From Cellulomonas alba (GTDB lineage Bacteria > Actinomycetota > Actinomycetes > Actinomycetales > Cellulomonadaceae), in NCBI RefSeq assembly GCF_030362835.1, contig NZ_JAUCGQ010000001.1, forward strand, positions 682,001 through 746,000: a stretch of DNA of 64,000 nt. The letters run 5' to 3'. Below, piece by piece: positions 41,054-51,356 of the stretch; position 1 is the first letter of the stretch, and the number at the start of each line of letters is the position of its first letter. The position numbers were made by a program, and so were the translations under genes. The notes beneath the pieces are model-generated. The model saw only the letters and a list, made by a program, of their open reading frames with translations, had not been told where the DNA came from and searched no databases.

Positions 41054-42385
41054 TCAGGGTCGGACGTGACCGTCGCCCTGGACGACCCACTTGGTCGTCG
41101 TGAGCTCCGCGAGGCCCATCGGACCCCGCGCGTGCAGCTTCTGCGTCGAGATGCCGATCTCGGCGCCGAGACCGAGCTGGCCGCCGTCCGTGAAGCGCGT
41201 CGACGCGTTGACCATGACCGCCGCCGCGTCGACCTCCGCGACGAACCGCTCGGACGACGCGAGGTCGCGCGTGACGATCGCCTCGGTGTGGCCGCTGCTC
41301 CACGTGCGGATGTGGTCGAGCGCCTCGTCGAGGTCGTCGACGACGCGGACCGCGAGGTCGAGCGAGAGGTACTCGGTCGCCCAGTCCTCGTCCGTGGCCG
41401 GCACGGTCGCGACCTCGTCGCCCGCGAGCTCGAGCGTCCGTGCGTCGCCGTGGATCGTGACGCCCGCGTCGGCCAGCTCGGCGAGCGCGATCGGCAGGAA
41501 CTCGTCCGCCACCGCGTCGTGCACCAGCAGCGTCTCGAGCGCGTTGCAGACGCCCACGCGCTGCGTCTTGGCGTTCAGGACGATGGCGATCGCGTCGCCC
41601 AGGTCCGCGCTCTCGTCGACGAACAGGTGGCAGTTGCCGACGCCCGTCTCGATCACGGGCACGGTCGACTCGCGGACCACGGTCTGGATCAGGTCGGCGC
41701 CGCCGCGCGGCACGAGCACGTCGACGAGCCCTCGCAGGTGCATGAGCTCGACCGCGCCCGCACGACCCCACGCGTCGATCGACTGGACGAGGGCGCCGGG
41801 CAGCCCGACGGTCTCGAGCGCGTCGGCCAGCACGCCGACGATCACCGCGTTGCTCGACGCCGCCGCCGAGCCGCCGCGCAGGATCACGGCGTTGCCGCTC
41901 TTGAGCGCAAGGCCCGCGGCGTCGACCGTGACGTTGGGGCGCGCCTCGTAGATCATGCCGACGACGCCCATGGGGACGCGCAGCTGGCGCAGGCGCAGTC
42001 CGTTGGGGAGCGTCGAGCCGCGCACGACCTCGCCCACCGGGTCCGGGAGCCCGGCGAGCTCGCGCAGCGCCGCGGCGATCCCGTCGATCCGGTCCGGCGT
42101 GAGCGCGAGGCGGTCGAGCAGCCCGGCCGACAGCCCGCTCTCGCGCCCGCGCGCCAGGTCGTCGGCGTTCGCCGCGACGATCCGGTCGGCATTCGCGACG
42201 AGGGCGTCGGCGAGCGCGTGCAGCGCCGCGTCCTTCGTCGCGCGCGTCGCCGTCGCCAGCGCGCGGGACGCGACCTTCGCCCGGCGGGCGACCGCCTCGA
42301 CCGACTCTGCACCGTCGACCGGGGGCACCGGCGCGTCCGCGCTGGTGGGAGCCGTGTCGAGCGGTGCGTCGAGGGAGGCGGTCAT
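41054..42385 (-). CDS. proA: Gamma-glutamyl phosphate reductase
   Basis: A 443-residue enzyme, the second step of proline synthesis, reducing gamma-glutamyl phosphate with NADPH. Catalytic Cys in [47 protein letters not shown] and [16 protein letters not shown] are typical. A 28-residue Ala/Pro lead precedes the conserved part. ATG 42385 is chosen because TACCCT ends 7 nt earlier (leaderless). Just downstream of proB on the same strand (43 nt). Confidence 0.95.
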   Translation of the reverse strand: MTASLDAPLDTAPTSADAPVPPVDGAESVEAVARRAKVASRALATATRATKDAALHALADALVANADRIVAANADDLARGRESGLSAGLLDRLALTPDRIDGIAAALRELAGLPDPVGEVVRGSTLPNGLRLRQLRVPMGVVGMIYEARPNVTVDAAGLALKSGNAVILRGGSAAASSNAVIVGVLADALETVGLPGALVQSIDAWGRAGAVELMHLRGLVDVLVPRGGADLIQTVVRESTVPVIETGVGNCHLFVDESADLGDAIAIVLNAKTQRVGVCNALETLLVHDAVADEFLPIALAELADAGVTIHGDARTLELAGDEVATVPATDEDWATEYLSLDLAVRVVDDLDEALDHIRTWSSGHTEAIVTRDLASSERFVAEVDAAAVMVNASTRFTDGGQLGLGAEIGISTQKLHARGPMGLAELTTTKWVVQGDGHVRP

Positions 42386-42392
42386 GCGACCA

Positions 42393-42398
42393 AGGGTA
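42393..42398 (-). promoter_or_regulatory. -10 box of a probable leaderless proA transcript
   Basis: Leftward TACCCT, 7 nt before the ATG at 42385. It would give proA its own transcript besides any read-through from proB. Confidence 0.4.
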
Positions 42399-42428
42399 GC
42401 CCCGGCGTCCGCGAGCTCCACGGGACGC

Positions 42429-43598
42429 TCACGCGCGGGTGGGCACGGTGGCCGCGTGGGGACGACGGCGGCGCACGAGCACCATGTCGTCGCGGTGCAC
42501 GAGCTCGCGGTCGTAGCCCGGCCCGAGCTCGGCGCGCAGGTCCGACGTCGACCTCCCGAGCAGGTCGGGCACCTCGTCGGACGAGTACGCCACCAGGCCG
42601 CGCGCGACGACCACGCCGTCCGGACCGACGATCTCGACGGGGTCGCCGGCCTCGAACTCGCCCTCGAAGCCCGTCACGCCCGCCGGCAGCAGCGACTTGT
42701 GCCGCTCGACGAGGGCCCGCACCGCGCCGTCGTCGAGCACGAGCCGCCCGCGCGTGCGCGCCGCGTGCGCGAGCCAGAGCAGCCGGATCGACGTGCGCCG
42801 GCCCGTCGCGGCGAACCACGTCCCGACGTCCTCGCCCGCGAGCGCCGCGGCGGCCTGCTCGGCCGACGTCAGGACGACCGGGATGCCCGACTGCGACGCG
42901 ATCGCCACGGACTCGAGCTTCGTCACCATGCCGCCCGTGCCGACGGACGACCCCCGCGACGAGACGTCGATGCCCTCGAGGTCCGCCGGTCCCTCGACCC
43001 GCCCGATGCGGCGCGAGCCCGGCCGGGACGGCGGCCCCGAGTACAGCGCGTCGACGTCCGTGAGGAGCACCAGCGCATCCGCGTGCACCAGGTGGGAGAC
43101 GAGCGCCGCGAGCCTGTCGTTGTCGCCGAACCGGATCTCGTCCGTCGCCACCGCGTCGTTCTCGTTGATGACCGGCACCACGCCGAGGTCGAGCAGCCGG
43201 TTCAGAGCCCGGTGCGCGTTCCGGTAGTGGACGCGCCGCACGGTGTCCTCAGCGGTCAGGAGCACCTGCCCGACGCGCAGCCCGTGCTCCGCGAAGGCTC
43301 GCGTGTAGTGCGCGACGAGCAGCCCCTGCCCCACCGTCGCGGCGGCCTGCTGGGTCGCGAGGTCGCGCGGGCGGCCCGGCAGGCCGAGCGGGCCGATGGC
43401 GGCCGCGATCGCACCCGAGGACACCAGGACGACCTGCCCGCCCTCGGCGCGACGCGCCGCGAGGACCTCGACCAGCGCGCGCAGGCGATCCGGGTCGAGC
43501 CGGCCGTCGGGGCTCGTCAGCGACGACGAGCCGACCTTGACGACGACCCGCGCGGCAGACGGCAGCTGCTGGCGGTCGACGAGGGTGGCGGCGGACAC
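42429..43598 (-). CDS. proB: Glutamate 5-kinase
   Basis: A 389-residue enzyme that phosphorylates glutamate, the first step of proline synthesis. Kinase core: [56 protein letters not shown] (G-T-G-G-M). The C-terminal 90 residues ([25 protein letters not shown]... [11 protein letters not shown]) are a PUA domain, often linked to feedback control by proline. GTG 43598 follows a CACAAT box by 6 nt, suggesting a leaderless start. Confidence 0.96.
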   Translation of the reverse strand: MSAATLVDRQQLPSAARVVVKVGSSSLTSPDGRLDPDRLRALVEVLAARRAEGGQVVLVSSGAIAAAIGPLGLPGRPRDLATQQAAATVGQGLLVAHYTRAFAEHGLRVGQVLLTAEDTVRRVHYRNAHRALNRLLDLGVVPVINENDAVATDEIRFGDNDRLAALVSHLVHADALVLLTDVDALYSGPPSRPGSRRIGRVEGPADLEGIDVSSRGSSVGTGGMVTKLESVAIASQSGIPVVLTSAEQAAAALAGEDVGTWFAATGRRTSIRLLWLAHAARTRGRLVLDDGAVRALVERHKSLLPAGVTGFEGEFEAGDPVEIVGPDGVVVARGLVAYSSDEVPDLLGRSTSDLRAELGPGYDRELVHRDDMVLVRRRRPHAATVPTRA

Positions 43599-43604
43599 GC
43601 TCGC

Positions 43605-43610
43605 ATTGTG
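43605..43610 (-). promoter_or_regulatory. -10 box of a probable leaderless proB transcript
   Basis: Leftward CACAAT ends 6 nt before the GTG at 43598. No clear -35. Confidence 0.35.
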
Positions 43611-43655
43611 CCGGACGGCCGCCCGCGCCCGACCACTGGTCCAGCACGCGGCGCC

Positions 43656-43866
43656 GCTCCGGTCAGTCCTGGCGGTGTGAGCTGCCAGGGCTGACCTCCG
43701 CTCCGCTCCCGGCGGGTGCCGCGCTGCGCGCGACCCCCACCGTCCGCTGCGCTCCGGTCAGTCCTGGCGGTGTGAGCTGCCAGGCCTGACCTCCGCTCCG
43801 CTCCCGGCGGGTGCCGCGCTGCGCGCGACCCCCACCGTCCGCTGCGCTCCGGTCAGTCCTGGCGGT
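43656..43866. repeat. 95-bp tandem repeat, two full copies and a partial third
   Basis: Copies start at 43656, 43751 and 43846; the first two differ at one base in about 95 and the third matches for 21 bases. The shared start of each unit includes the last few codons and stop of obgE (GACCGCCAGGACTGA in the coding sense), so the unit grew from the obgE 3' end into the proB upstream region. Each unit holds CTGACC...GGTCAG half-sites. No ORF is supported in it. Confidence 0.9.
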
Positions 43867-45373
43867 CCGGGTCGGTCCAGATGCCCGACTCGCGCTCCGT
43901 CCACAGCTCCGCGCGGGCCGCGGCCTTCGCGTCCATGCGGTCCTTGTGCTCGGCGCGCTTCTCGCCGCGCGTCGGCCGCAGGCGGTCCTCGAGCCGCGCG
44001 TCGGTGCCGCGCGAGCCGAGCAGCTCCGAGCCGGTCATGAGCGTCGGCTCCCAGTCGAAGACGACCGCGTTCGTGTCAGGGCCGATGCGCACCTCGTCAC
44101 CGGCGACGGCACCCGCCTTGAACAGCTGGTCCTCGACGCCGAGGCGCGCGAGGCGGTCCGCGAGGTAGCCGACGGCCTCGTCGTTCGCGAAGTCCGTCTG
44201 CCGCACCCAACGTTCGGGCTTCTCGCCGCGCACCTGGAACCAGACCGCGCCGCCGCCCTCGCGGCGCGTCACCGTGAAGCCGGACTCGTCGACGGCCCTC
44301 GGCCGCAGCACGATGCGCGTCGGCTCGGGCGCAGGCGCCTCGCGTCGTGCGCGCTCCACGAGCTCCGCGAGGGCGAACGTCAGCGGACGCAGACCCTCGT
44401 GGCTCGCGGTCGACACCTCGAACACGCGCAGGCCGCGCGCCTCGAGCTCGGGCCGGACGAGGTCGGCCAGGTCGCGCGCCTCCGGCACGTCGATCTTGTT
44501 CAGGACGACGACGCGCGGACGCTCGGTGAGCGGGACGCGGCCACCCTCGATGTCGAGGTCCCCCGCGTACGCGGCGAGCTCAGCCTCGATCACGTCGAGG
44601 TCGCTGATCGGGTCGCGGTCCGGCTCGAGGGTCGCGCAGTCGAGCACGTGCACGATCACCGCGCAGCGCTCGATGTGGCGCAGGAACTCGAGCCCCAGCC
44701 CCCGACCCTCGGACGCGCCGGGGATCAGGCCCGGCACGTCGGCGACGGTGTACCGCGCGGCGCCCGCCTGCACGACGCCGAGGTTCGGCACGAGCGTGGT
44801 GAACGGGTAGTCCGCGATCTTCGGCCGCGCGGCGGAGATCGCCGCGACGAGGCTCGACTTGCCGGCGCTCGGGTAGCCGACGAGGGCGACGTCGGCGATC
44901 GTCTTGAGCTCGAGGACGACCGACTGCTCCGAGCCGGGCTCCCCCAGCAGCGCGAACCCGGGCGCCTTGCGGCGCGGCGAAGCGAGCGCGGCGTTGCCGA
45001 GCCCCCCGCGACCGCCCGCCGCGATGACGTACTGCGCGCCGACCCCGACCAGGTCGGCCAGGACCTCGCCGTCGGGATCCTTGACGACGGTCCCGTCGGG
45101 GACGCCCAGCACCAGGTCGGCGCCCGTCGAGCCCGAGCGGTGGTCGCCCATGCCCTGCGTGCCCGACGACGCGCGCCGGTGCGGCAGGTGGTGGAACTCG
45201 AGCAGCGTGGTGACCTGCGGGTCGACCTCGAGGATCACCGACCCGCCGTTGCCGCCGTTGCCGCCGTCGGGGCCGGCCAGCGGCTTGAACTTCTCGCGAT
45301 GGATGGACGCGCAGCCGTGCCCACCGTCACCGCCGGTCGCGTGCAGCACGACCCGGTCGACGAACGTCGCCAC
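43853..45373 (-). CDS. obgE: Obg family GTPase
   Basis: A 506-residue GTPase in ribosome assembly. Obg domain 1-158 is glycine-rich ([15 protein letters not shown]). G domain: GYPSAGKSS (P-loop), DVPGLIPGA (G3), NKID (G4). C-terminal OCT-type domain from about 345 ([19 protein letters not shown]) and a basic tail [21 protein letters not shown] 45373 has AGGAGG 6 nt upstream. Lies downstream of rpmA after a strong terminator, so it probably has its own promoter. Confidence 0.96.
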   Translation of the reverse strand: MATFVDRVVLHATGGDGGHGCASIHREKFKPLAGPDGGNGGNGGSVILEVDPQVTTLLEFHHLPHRRASSGTQGMGDHRSGSTGADLVLGVPDGTVVKDPDGEVLADLVGVGAQYVIAAGGRGGLGNAALASPRRKAPGFALLGEPGSEQSVVLELKTIADVALVGYPSAGKSSLVAAISAARPKIADYPFTTLVPNLGVVQAGAARYTVADVPGLIPGASEGRGLGLEFLRHIERCAVIVHVLDCATLEPDRDPISDLDVIEAELAAYAGDLDIEGGRVPLTERPRVVVLNKIDVPEARDLADLVRPELEARGLRVFEVSTASHEGLRPLTFALAELVERARREAPAPEPTRIVLRPRAVDESGFTVTRREGGGAVWFQVRGEKPERWVRQTDFANDEAVGYLADRLARLGVEDQLFKAGAVAGDEVRIGPDTNAVVFDWEPTLMTGSELLGSRGTDARLEDRLRPTRGEKRAEHKDRMDAKAAARAELWTERESGIWTDPDRQD

Positions 45374-45445
45374 GGCTACCTCCTGTGCTCGTCAGCCCGC
45401 CGCCCCCACGCTCGGGGCCGCTCGGACTGCTCCATCGTCCAACGA

Positions 45446-45478
45446 CGAAGGGGCGCACCGCACCGGTGCGCCCCTTCG
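45446..45478 (-). terminator. Terminator after rpmA
   Basis: Perfect 15-bp stem CGAAGGGGCGCACCG / CGGTGCGCCCCTTCG with a 3-nt loop, 18 nt after the rpmA stop on the coding strand. It separates rplU-rpmA from obgE. Confidence 0.9.
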
Positions 45479-45496
45479 CGTGAATGTCTGTGGTCG

Positions 45497-45754
45497 TCAG
45501 CCCTCGGCTGCGACGATGTCGATGACCTTGCGGCCACGACGCGTGCCGAACTCGACCGAGCCGGCGGTCAGGGCGAACAGCGTGTCGTCGCCACCGCGGC
45601 CGACGTTGTTGCCCGGGTGGAAGTGCGTGCCGCGCTGGCGGACGATGATCTCGCCGGCCTTGACGACCTCGCCGCCGAAGCGCTTGACGCCGAGGCGCTG
45701 CGCGTTCGAGTCGCGACCGTTGCGCGAGGAGCTCGCGCCCTTCTTGTGTGCCAT
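45497..45754 (-). CDS. rpmA: 50S ribosomal protein L27
   Basis: 85-residue L27: [42 protein letters not shown] and [13 protein letters not shown]. The N-terminus reaches the peptidyl-transferase centre; no cleavable lead as seen in Firmicutes. GGAGAG lies 7 nt before the ATG. Downstream of rplU with 39 nt between, no third gene in between. Confidence 0.97.
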   Translation of the reverse strand: MAHKKGASSSRNGRDSNAQRLGVKRFGGEVVKAGEIIVRQRGTHFHPGNNVGRGGDDTLFALTAGSVEFGTRRGRKVIDIVAAEG

Positions 45755-45793
45755 TGCTGCTCTCCTAGCTCAGAAGTCAGTGCCCGCGAGGGG

Positions 45794-46114
45794 TCACTTG
45801 ATGCCGGTGACCTTGAGGCGGGTCAGCTTCTGGCGGTGACCCTGACGCTTGCGGTAGCCCGTCTTGTTCTTGTACCGCAGGATGTCGATCTTCGGGCCCT
45901 TCTCGTCCCGGACGACCTCCGCGGTGACCTTCACCTTGGCCAGGGCCGCGGCGTCGGTGGTGACCTTGGCACCGTCGACGAGCAGCAGCGCGGGCAGCTC
46001 CACCGAGTCACCGGCCTGGGCGCCGAGGCGGTCCACGACGACGATGTCGCCCACCGCAACCTTCTCCTGGCGGCCGCCGGCCTTCACGATCGCGTACACC
46101 ACGTTGCTGCTCAT
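45794..46114 (-). CDS. rplU: 50S ribosomal protein L21
   Basis: 106-residue L21: [40 protein letters not shown] and [10 protein letters not shown]. Start uncertain: ATG 46114 ([12 protein letters not shown]) has GGAG only 2 nt upstream, while GTG 46099 or 46102 would match the usual VYAIVKAG start with GGAG 14-17 nt upstream. Co-transcribed with rpmA from the promoter at 46239-46267. Confidence 0.95.
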   Translation of the reverse strand: MSSNVVYAIVKAGGRQEKVAVGDIVVVDRLGAQAGDSVELPALLLVDGAKVTTDAAALAKVKVTAEVVRDEKGPKIDILRYKNKTGYRKRQGHRQKLTRLKVTGIK

Positions 46115-46232
46115 CTCTCCTAGTCTTGGCGTGCTCGTCATGGCGGTCGGCTTGGGCGAACTCGCTCACGCCGCGGCGTGGGAGTGCGACCTGACCATGG
46201 GCACACGGGGACCGGCGCGCTGCGCGCACCGA
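46115..46232 (-). ncRNA. Structured leader of rplU mRNA (candidate)
   Basis: About 118 nt between the predicted start of transcription and the rplU start. It includes a perfect 14-nt palindrome CACGCCGCGGCGTG and a hairpin-prone CGCGCAGCGCG segment. Ribosomal-protein leaders often bind the protein they encode; there is no match here I can name, so this is only a candidate. Confidence 0.35.
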
Positions 46233-46238
46233 CGTCCT

Positions 46239-46267
46239 AGGGTACGGGGGCGCCGGACGAGGGTCAA
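46239..46267 (-). promoter_or_regulatory. rplU-rpmA promoter
   Basis: Leftward TTGACC (46267-46262), exactly 17 nt, then TACCCT (46244-46239). A good housekeeping sigma promoter, transcription starting near 46232. Confidence 0.7.
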
Positions 46268-46300
46268 ACTCACCGGGGCGCTCCCCGCACCCCGTGACGG

Positions 46301-49300
46301 TCAGTCGTCCTCGGGCGTCTCCGCGTCGAAGACCTGCGGGTCCACGGGCGTCAGCTCGAGCGTCTGGGCCTCGTCGGCGTCCGTGTCGGCGTCCGCCGTC
46401 CGTGCGTCGTCGACGGGCGCGGGGGCCTCGTCACGGGCGACCGCAGGGACGTCGTCACCGTGCTCGCCGAACCCGGCGGCGTCGAGCTCCGCGAGGACGT
46501 CGAGGACAGGTGCGTCCGCGACGTCCTGCGTCGCGGCCTCGTCCTCGCCGACGACGGCCGGCTCGGCGACGAGCTCGGTGCCCGGCTCGGCCACCGCGAC
46601 GCCCGCGGGGTGGTCGTGCTCGTGGTCGTGCTCGTGCGCGTGCGCCGCCGCGGCGGCGATCGTCGCGAGCGTCGCCTTGACGGCCTCGCGAGCCTCGGGC
46701 AGGACCGGCACGCCCGGGTGCGGACCGGCGGCCGGGGCCGCCTCCTTGGCTCCCCCGCGCTTGCGGCGCGACCGCTTCGGCTCGCCCGTCTCCGGCTGCT
46801 GCTGCGCGCCCGCGTCCGGGCGGCCGTTCTTCTCGACGGGCTCGTCGTGGACGATGAAGCCGCGGCCGTGGCAGTGCTCGCACGTCTCGGAGAACGCCTC
46901 GACGAGGCCCTGCCCGACGCGCTTGCGCGTCATCTGCACGAGGCCCAGCGACGTGACCTCGGCGACCTGGTGCTTGGTCCGGTCGCGGCCGAGGCACTCG
47001 ACGAGGCGCCGCAGCACGAGGTCGCGGTTCGACTCGAGCACCATGTCGATGAAGTCGATGACGATGATGCCGCCGATGTCGCGCAGCCGGAGCTGGCGCA
47101 CGATCTCCTCGGCCGCCTCGAGGTTGTTGCGCGTCACCGTCTCCTCGAGCGTGCCGCCCGAGCCGGTGAACTTGCCGGTGTTGACGTCGACGACGGTCAT
47201 CGCCTCGGTCCGGTCGATCACGAGCGAGCCACCGGACGGCAGCCAGACCTTGCGGTCCATGCCCTTGGCGAGCTGCTCGTCGATGCGGTGCACCGTGAAG
47301 ACGTCCTGCGTGCCGGTCCACTTCTGGACCTTCTGCGCGAGGTCGGGCGCGAGCTCGGCGATGTACGACGAGATGGTCGACCACGCCTCGTCGCCCTCGA
47401 CGACGAGCGAGCTGAAGTCGTCGTTGAAGATGTCGCGGACCACGCGGATCGCCATGTCGGGCTCGCCCTGGAGCAGCGCGGGCGCCGACGCGGTCTTCGC
47501 CTTCTTCTCGATCGCCTCCCACTGGCTGCTCAGCCGCTCGACGTCGGCGCGGAGCTCGTCCTCGCTCGCCCCTTCGGCTGCCGTGCGCACGATCACGCCG
47601 GCGGAGTCCGGGACGACCTCGCGGAGGATCTTCTTGAGGCGGTTGCGCTCGGTGTCGGGGAGCTTGCGGCTGATGCCCGTCATGCCGCCGCCCGGCACGT
47701 AGACGAGGTAGCGACCGGCGAGCGTGACCTGCGAGGTCAGGCGAGCGCCCTTGTGGCCGATCGGGTCCTTGGTGACCTGGACCAGCACGGAGTCGCCCGA
47801 CTTGAGCGCCTGCTCGATGCGGCGCGGCTGGCCGCCGTCGAGGCCCGCGGCGTCCCAGTTGACCTCGCCGGCGTACAGCACGGCGTTGCGGCCCTTGCCG
47901 ACGTCGACGAACGCCGCCTCCATGCTGGGCAGCACGTTCTGCACGCGGCCGAGGTAGACGTTGCCCACCATCGAGACCTGCGCCTGGTTCGAGACGTAGT
48001 GCTCGACGAGCACGCCGTCCTCGAGCACCGCGATCTGCGTACGGCCGTGGCGCTCGCGCACGATCATCGAACGCTCGACCGACTCGCGGCGCGCGAGGAA
48101 CTCGGCCTCCGTGATGATCTGGCGGCGACGACCGGCGTCGCGGCCCTCGCGGCGGCGCTGACGCTTGGCCTCGAGGCGCGTCGAGCCGCGCAGCGCGGTG
48201 ACCTCGTCGCTGGGCGCGCGCGTGCGCGTCCGGGTCTCGCCGCCCTCGCCCGACGACGTGCCGCGGCGACGGCGACGGCGGCGGCGGCTCGACGGGCCGC
48301 CGTCAGCCGACTCGGCCTCGGTCTCGTCGCCTGCGGGCTCCTCGTCGTCCTCGGGCTCGTCCTCGGCGGTCGCGGCGACCTCGTCCGCGGCGTCGCGCGA
48401 GGCGTCCGGCCGGCGGCGGCCGCGGCCACCACGACGGCGGCGACGGCGCGACGGGGTCGACTCGTCCTCGTCGCCCTCGGCGACCTCGTCGACGTCGACG
48501 GGCTCGCCGGTCTCGTCGAGCACGACGTCCTCGGCCTCGGGCTCGTCCGCCGCCTCGGCGGGCTGTGCGGCGGCCTCCTGCGTCTCGTCCGTGGCGGCGG
48601 ACGCACCGCTGCGGCCGCGGCCGCCGCGGCGACGGCGGGACGACCGCGACGGGCCGGTCTCGTCGGCGGCGGGGGTCGCGACGGCGGCACCCTCGGACTT
48701 CGCGGGCTCGGCCTGCGCGTGCTCGGCGCGCGCCGCCTCGGAGATCTGCTCGGGCGAGCCCGCACCGGCCTGGGCGCGCCGGCGCCGGGGCCGAGCCGCG
48801 GGGTCGGGCGCCTGGAACAGCAGCGCGGTGGTCGCGAGCCGCGCGCCCCCGGCGGGTCGCTCGGGCTGCTTGGCGGGCTCGCCGACGGTCGCGGCCAGCT
48901 CGGCGAGGACGTCGAGCGGCGCGTCCGACGCGGCGGTCGCCTCGTCGGCCTCGTCCTCGGCCGGCTCCTCGGCGCCCTCGGCCGGCTCCTCGGCGGGCTC
49001 GGGCCGCGACGCGGGGGCCGCGGCGGCGCGCGTGCTCGAACGGCGGCGCCGCGCGGGCTTGGTCTCGGCCGCGGGCTCGTCCGACGTCACCGCGTCGGCG
49101 GCTGCTGCGGCGGGCTCCGCCTCGGCGGCCGCGGCAGGGGCGTCCGGCTCGGTCGGCGCGGTCGCCTTCGTCGCGCGGCGCGGCGCGCGGGTGCGCTTGG
49201 GGGCGGCAGCGGGCTCGGCCTCGGCCGGCGCGTCGGCGCTCACCGCGGCGGGCTCGGTCGCCGCCGGAGCGGCGTCGGGGGTCGGCTCGGCGGACTGCTC

Positions 49301-49420
49301 GGCCGCGACAGGCGCGGCGACGGCGCGGGTCGCGCGGCGACGGCGCGGGGCGGCCGGGGCGGCCTCACCCCCGGCCGTCGATGCAGCTGCTTCGTTCTCG
49401 GGGGTGATCTCGGGGCTCAC
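46301..49420 (-). CDS. rne: Ribonuclease E/G
   Basis: A 1039-residue RNase E/G endonuclease for mRNA decay and rRNA processing. Residues 1-445 are low-complexity Ala/Glu/Arg tracts (repeated RRRRRRG basic clusters and acidic runs), typical of actinobacteria. The catalytic core starts near 450 (S1 domain VGNVYLGRVQNVLPSMEAAF); metal-binding Asp residues are in VDVNTGKFTG (about 743) and IVIDFIDM (about 787); the Zn-link is CEHCHGRGF (about 845). C-terminal 190 residues are again disordered with a His-rich HAHEHDHEHDH. GTG 49420 has AGGAG 9 nt upstream. Confidence 0.95.
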   Translation of the reverse strand: MSPEITPENEAAASTAGGEAAPAAPRRRRATRAVAAPVAAEQSAEPTPDAAPAATEPAAVSADAPAEAEPAAAPKRTRAPRRATKATAPTEPDAPAAAAEAEPAAAAADAVTSDEPAAETKPARRRRSSTRAAAAPASRPEPAEEPAEGAEEPAEDEADEATAASDAPLDVLAELAATVGEPAKQPERPAGGARLATTALLFQAPDPAARPRRRRAQAGAGSPEQISEAARAEHAQAEPAKSEGAAVATPAADETGPSRSSRRRRGGRGRSGASAATDETQEAAAQPAEAADEPEAEDVVLDETGEPVDVDEVAEGDEDESTPSRRRRRRGGRGRRRPDASRDAADEVAATAEDEPEDDEEPAGDETEAESADGGPSSRRRRRRRRGTSSGEGGETRTRTRAPSDEVTALRGSTRLEAKRQRRREGRDAGRRRQIITEAEFLARRESVERSMIVRERHGRTQIAVLEDGVLVEHYVSNQAQVSMVGNVYLGRVQNVLPSMEAAFVDVGKGRNAVLYAGEVNWDAAGLDGGQPRRIEQALKSGDSVLVQVTKDPIGHKGARLTSQVTLAGRYLVYVPGGGMTGISRKLPDTERNRLKKILREVVPDSAGVIVRTAAEGASEDELRADVERLSSQWEAIEKKAKTASAPALLQGEPDMAIRVVRDIFNDDFSSLVVEGDEAWSTISSYIAELAPDLAQKVQKWTGTQDVFTVHRIDEQLAKGMDRKVWLPSGGSLVIDRTEAMTVVDVNTGKFTGSGGTLEETVTRNNLEAAEEIVRQLRLRDIGGIIVIDFIDMVLESNRDLVLRRLVECLGRDRTKHQVAEVTSLGLVQMTRKRVGQGLVEAFSETCEHCHGRGFIVHDEPVEKNGRPDAGAQQQPETGEPKRSRRKRGGAKEAAPAAGPHPGVPVLPEAREAVKATLATIAAAAAHAHEHDHEHDHPAGVAVAEPGTELVAEPAVVGEDEAATQDVADAPVLDVLAELDAAGFGEHGDDVPAVARDEAPAPVDDARTADADTDADEAQTLELTPVDPQVFDAETPEDD

Positions 49421-49852
49421 GCGGAGTGCTCCTGGGTACCGGAAAACCACGCCACACGTCTCGGTGGTCCTCGGTCGGTCGGTCGTCGCGCGCACTCGGC
49501 GGCGACGGAAGTCGTCGGTCGTGGCTGCAGGTACCGGGCCGGCGCCATCGCCTGCGGGGCCGTGTCGCAGGCCCTGGATGGGCCCGACGTGGCCGGGCGG
49601 CGGCTGGCGTGCGCGACGCGCTGGTGCTGCGAGCTCACGGGTCCCAGGGGCGGTGTGGTCGCCCTCGGAGCCGCCGTCAGTATCGCACAGGCCCCTCGTC
49701 CGGGCAGCGTCAGCGACGCGCCGGTTCACGACGGAACGTCAGTACCGGGGACCTTGGTCCCAGGAGCAGACTGGACCTCGTCCTAGCGTTCCCCCCAGGT
49801 CGCCGGCGGCGCGACCTGCATCAACGAGGCCACCGACCCACGGAGCACCACA
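49421..49852. other. 432-nt divergent region between rne and cydA
   Basis: No ORF supported. It contains a possible extended -10 for rne (leftward TGTGC-GATACT, 49684-49679, giving an rne leader of about 250 nt) and, on the right, the DosR-like box and promoter of cydA. The long rne leader may take part in autoregulation, as known for RNase E elsewhere, but no structure is identified. Confidence 0.55.
49747..49789 (+). promoter_or_regulatory. cydA promoter with DosR-like activator box
   Basis: GGGGACCTTGGTCCC, with inverted repeat GGGACC-TT-GGTCCC at 49748-49761, closely fits the known DosR box (GGGAC-T-WW-A-GTCCC; only the two bases flanking the centre differ). A -10 TAGCGT is at 49784-49789 and there is no -35. 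With transcription starting near 49796 the box is centred about 41.5 nt upstream, the class II activator position. Confidence 0.65.
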
Positions 49853-51346
49853 GTGGACGCGCTCGACATCGCACGCTGGCAGTTCGGGATCACCACCGTC
49901 TACCACTTCATCTTCGTGCCGCTGACGATCGGCCTGTCGCCGCTCGTCGCGATCATGCAGACCGTGTGGGTCGTCACGGGCAAGAGCCGGTGGCTGCGGC
50001 TGACGAAGTTCTTCGGGAAGCTGCTGCTGATCAACTTCGCGATCGGCGTGGCGACCGGCATCGTGCAGGAGTTCCAGTTCGGCATGAACTGGAGCGACTA
50101 CAGCCGGTTCGTGGGCGACGTGTTCGGCGCGCCGCTCGCCATGGAGGCGCTCGCCGCGTTCTTCGTCGAGTCGACGTTCCTCGGCCTCTGGATCTTCGGG
50201 TGGGACCGCCTGCCCAAGAAGGTCCACCTGCTGACGATCTGGGCGGTCGCGCTCGCCACCAACCTGTCGGCCTTCTTCATCCTCGCCGCGAACTCGTGGA
50301 TGCAGCACCCGGTCGGGACCATCTACAACGCGCAGCGCGGCCGCGCGGAGATGGTCGACATCGGCGCGGTGCTGACGAACTCGACGCTGCTCGCCGCGTT
50401 CCCCCACACCATCACCGCGGCGCTGCTCACCGCCGGCACGTTCGTCGCGGGCATCGCGGCCTGGTGGATGGTCAGGCTGGCGCGGACCGGTCAGGCCGAG
50501 AAGGCGCGAGACGTCTACCGCCCGGCCGTCGTGCTCGGCGTCGTCGTGATGCTCATCGGCGGCATCGGCGTCGCGCTCTCGGGCGACCAGCAGGCGAAGC
50601 TCATGTTCCAGCAGCAGCCGATGAAGATGGCGTCCGCCGAGGCCCTGTGCCAGACGGAGACCGGCCCCGCGTTCTCGGTGCTCGCGATCGGGAACCTGTC
50701 GAACTCGTGCGAGGACGTCACGCACGTCATCCAGATCCCCGGCCTGCTCGGCTTCCTCGCGGACGGCGACACGAACGCGACGATCCAGGGCGTCGAGAAC
50801 CTCCAGCAGCAGTACGAGCAGAAGTTCGGCTACACCGACTCCGCCGGCAACCCGATCTCGTACCAGCCCAACCTCACGGTCACGTACTGGGGCTTCCGCC
50901 TGATGATCGGCATGGGCGTCGGCTCGGCCGCACTGGCGCTCGCCGCGCTGTGGCTGACCCGCAAGGGACGCGTCAGCGACAAGCGGTGGTTCGGCCGGCT
51001 CGGCATCATCGCGATCGTCACGCCCTTCCTCGCTTCGTCGTTCGGCTGGATCTTCACCGAGATGGGCCGGCAGCCGTGGGTCGTCGCGCCCAACCCGAAC
51101 CCGTCGGGCGTCGACGGCGTGTGGCTGCTGACGGCGCGCGGTGTGTCCACGTCCGTCTCGGCGGGGACGGTCGTCACGTCGCTCGTCGCCTTCACCGCGC
51201 TCTACGCCGTGCTCGCGGTGGTCTGGTACCGGCTGATGCACCGCTACGCGATCGAGGGCGTGGCGGACGTCGAGAAGGACGTGAGCCCCGACAACCCCGA
51301 CAGGGCCGGCGACGACGCCGAGCAGCCGCTGTCGTTCGCGTACTGA
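49853..51346 (+). CDS. cydA: Cytochrome bd oxidase subunit I
   Basis: A 497-residue quinol oxidase subunit holding hemes b558, b595 and d. Helix 1 has RWQFGITTVYHFIFVPLTIG with a heme His at residue 18; GRQPW in a later helix is the conserved motif; the periplasmic Q-loop region (about 245-320, with EALCQTETGPAFSVLAIG) is of the short type. Nine or so helices. High-affinity oxygen reduction, non-proton-pumping. GTG 49853 with GGAG 8-11 nt upstream. First gene of cydABDC. Confidence 0.96.
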   Translation: MDALDIARWQFGITTVYHFIFVPLTIGLSPLVAIMQTVWVVTGKSRWLRLTKFFGKLLLINFAIGVATGIVQEFQFGMNWSDYSRFVGDVFGAPLAMEALAAFFVESTFLGLWIFGWDRLPKKVHLLTIWAVALATNLSAFFILAANSWMQHPVGTIYNAQRGRAEMVDIGAVLTNSTLLAAFPHTITAALLTAGTFVAGIAAWWMVRLARTGQAEKARDVYRPAVVLGVVVMLIGGIGVALSGDQQAKLMFQQQPMKMASAEALCQTETGPAFSVLAIGNLSNSCEDVTHVIQIPGLLGFLADGDTNATIQGVENLQQQYEQKFGYTDSAGNPISYQPNLTVTYWGFRLMIGMGVGSAALALAALWLTRKGRVSDKRWFGRLGIIAIVTPFLASSFGWIFTEMGRQPWVVAPNPNPSGVDGVWLLTARGVSTSVSAGTVVTSLVAFTALYAVLAVVWYRLMHRYAIEGVADVEKDVSPDNPDRAGDDAEQPLSFAY

Positions 51347-51356
51347 GGAGCGACCC

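Noticed and set aside
43656..43866. CRISPR-like repeat
   Set aside because: Units are directly adjacent without spacers, 95 bp long, and only two copies are complete.
46460..49786. 1108-codon rightward open frame opposite rne
   Set aside because: Reverse-strand shadow of the repetitive RNase E gene; its composition mirrors the rne low-complexity codons.
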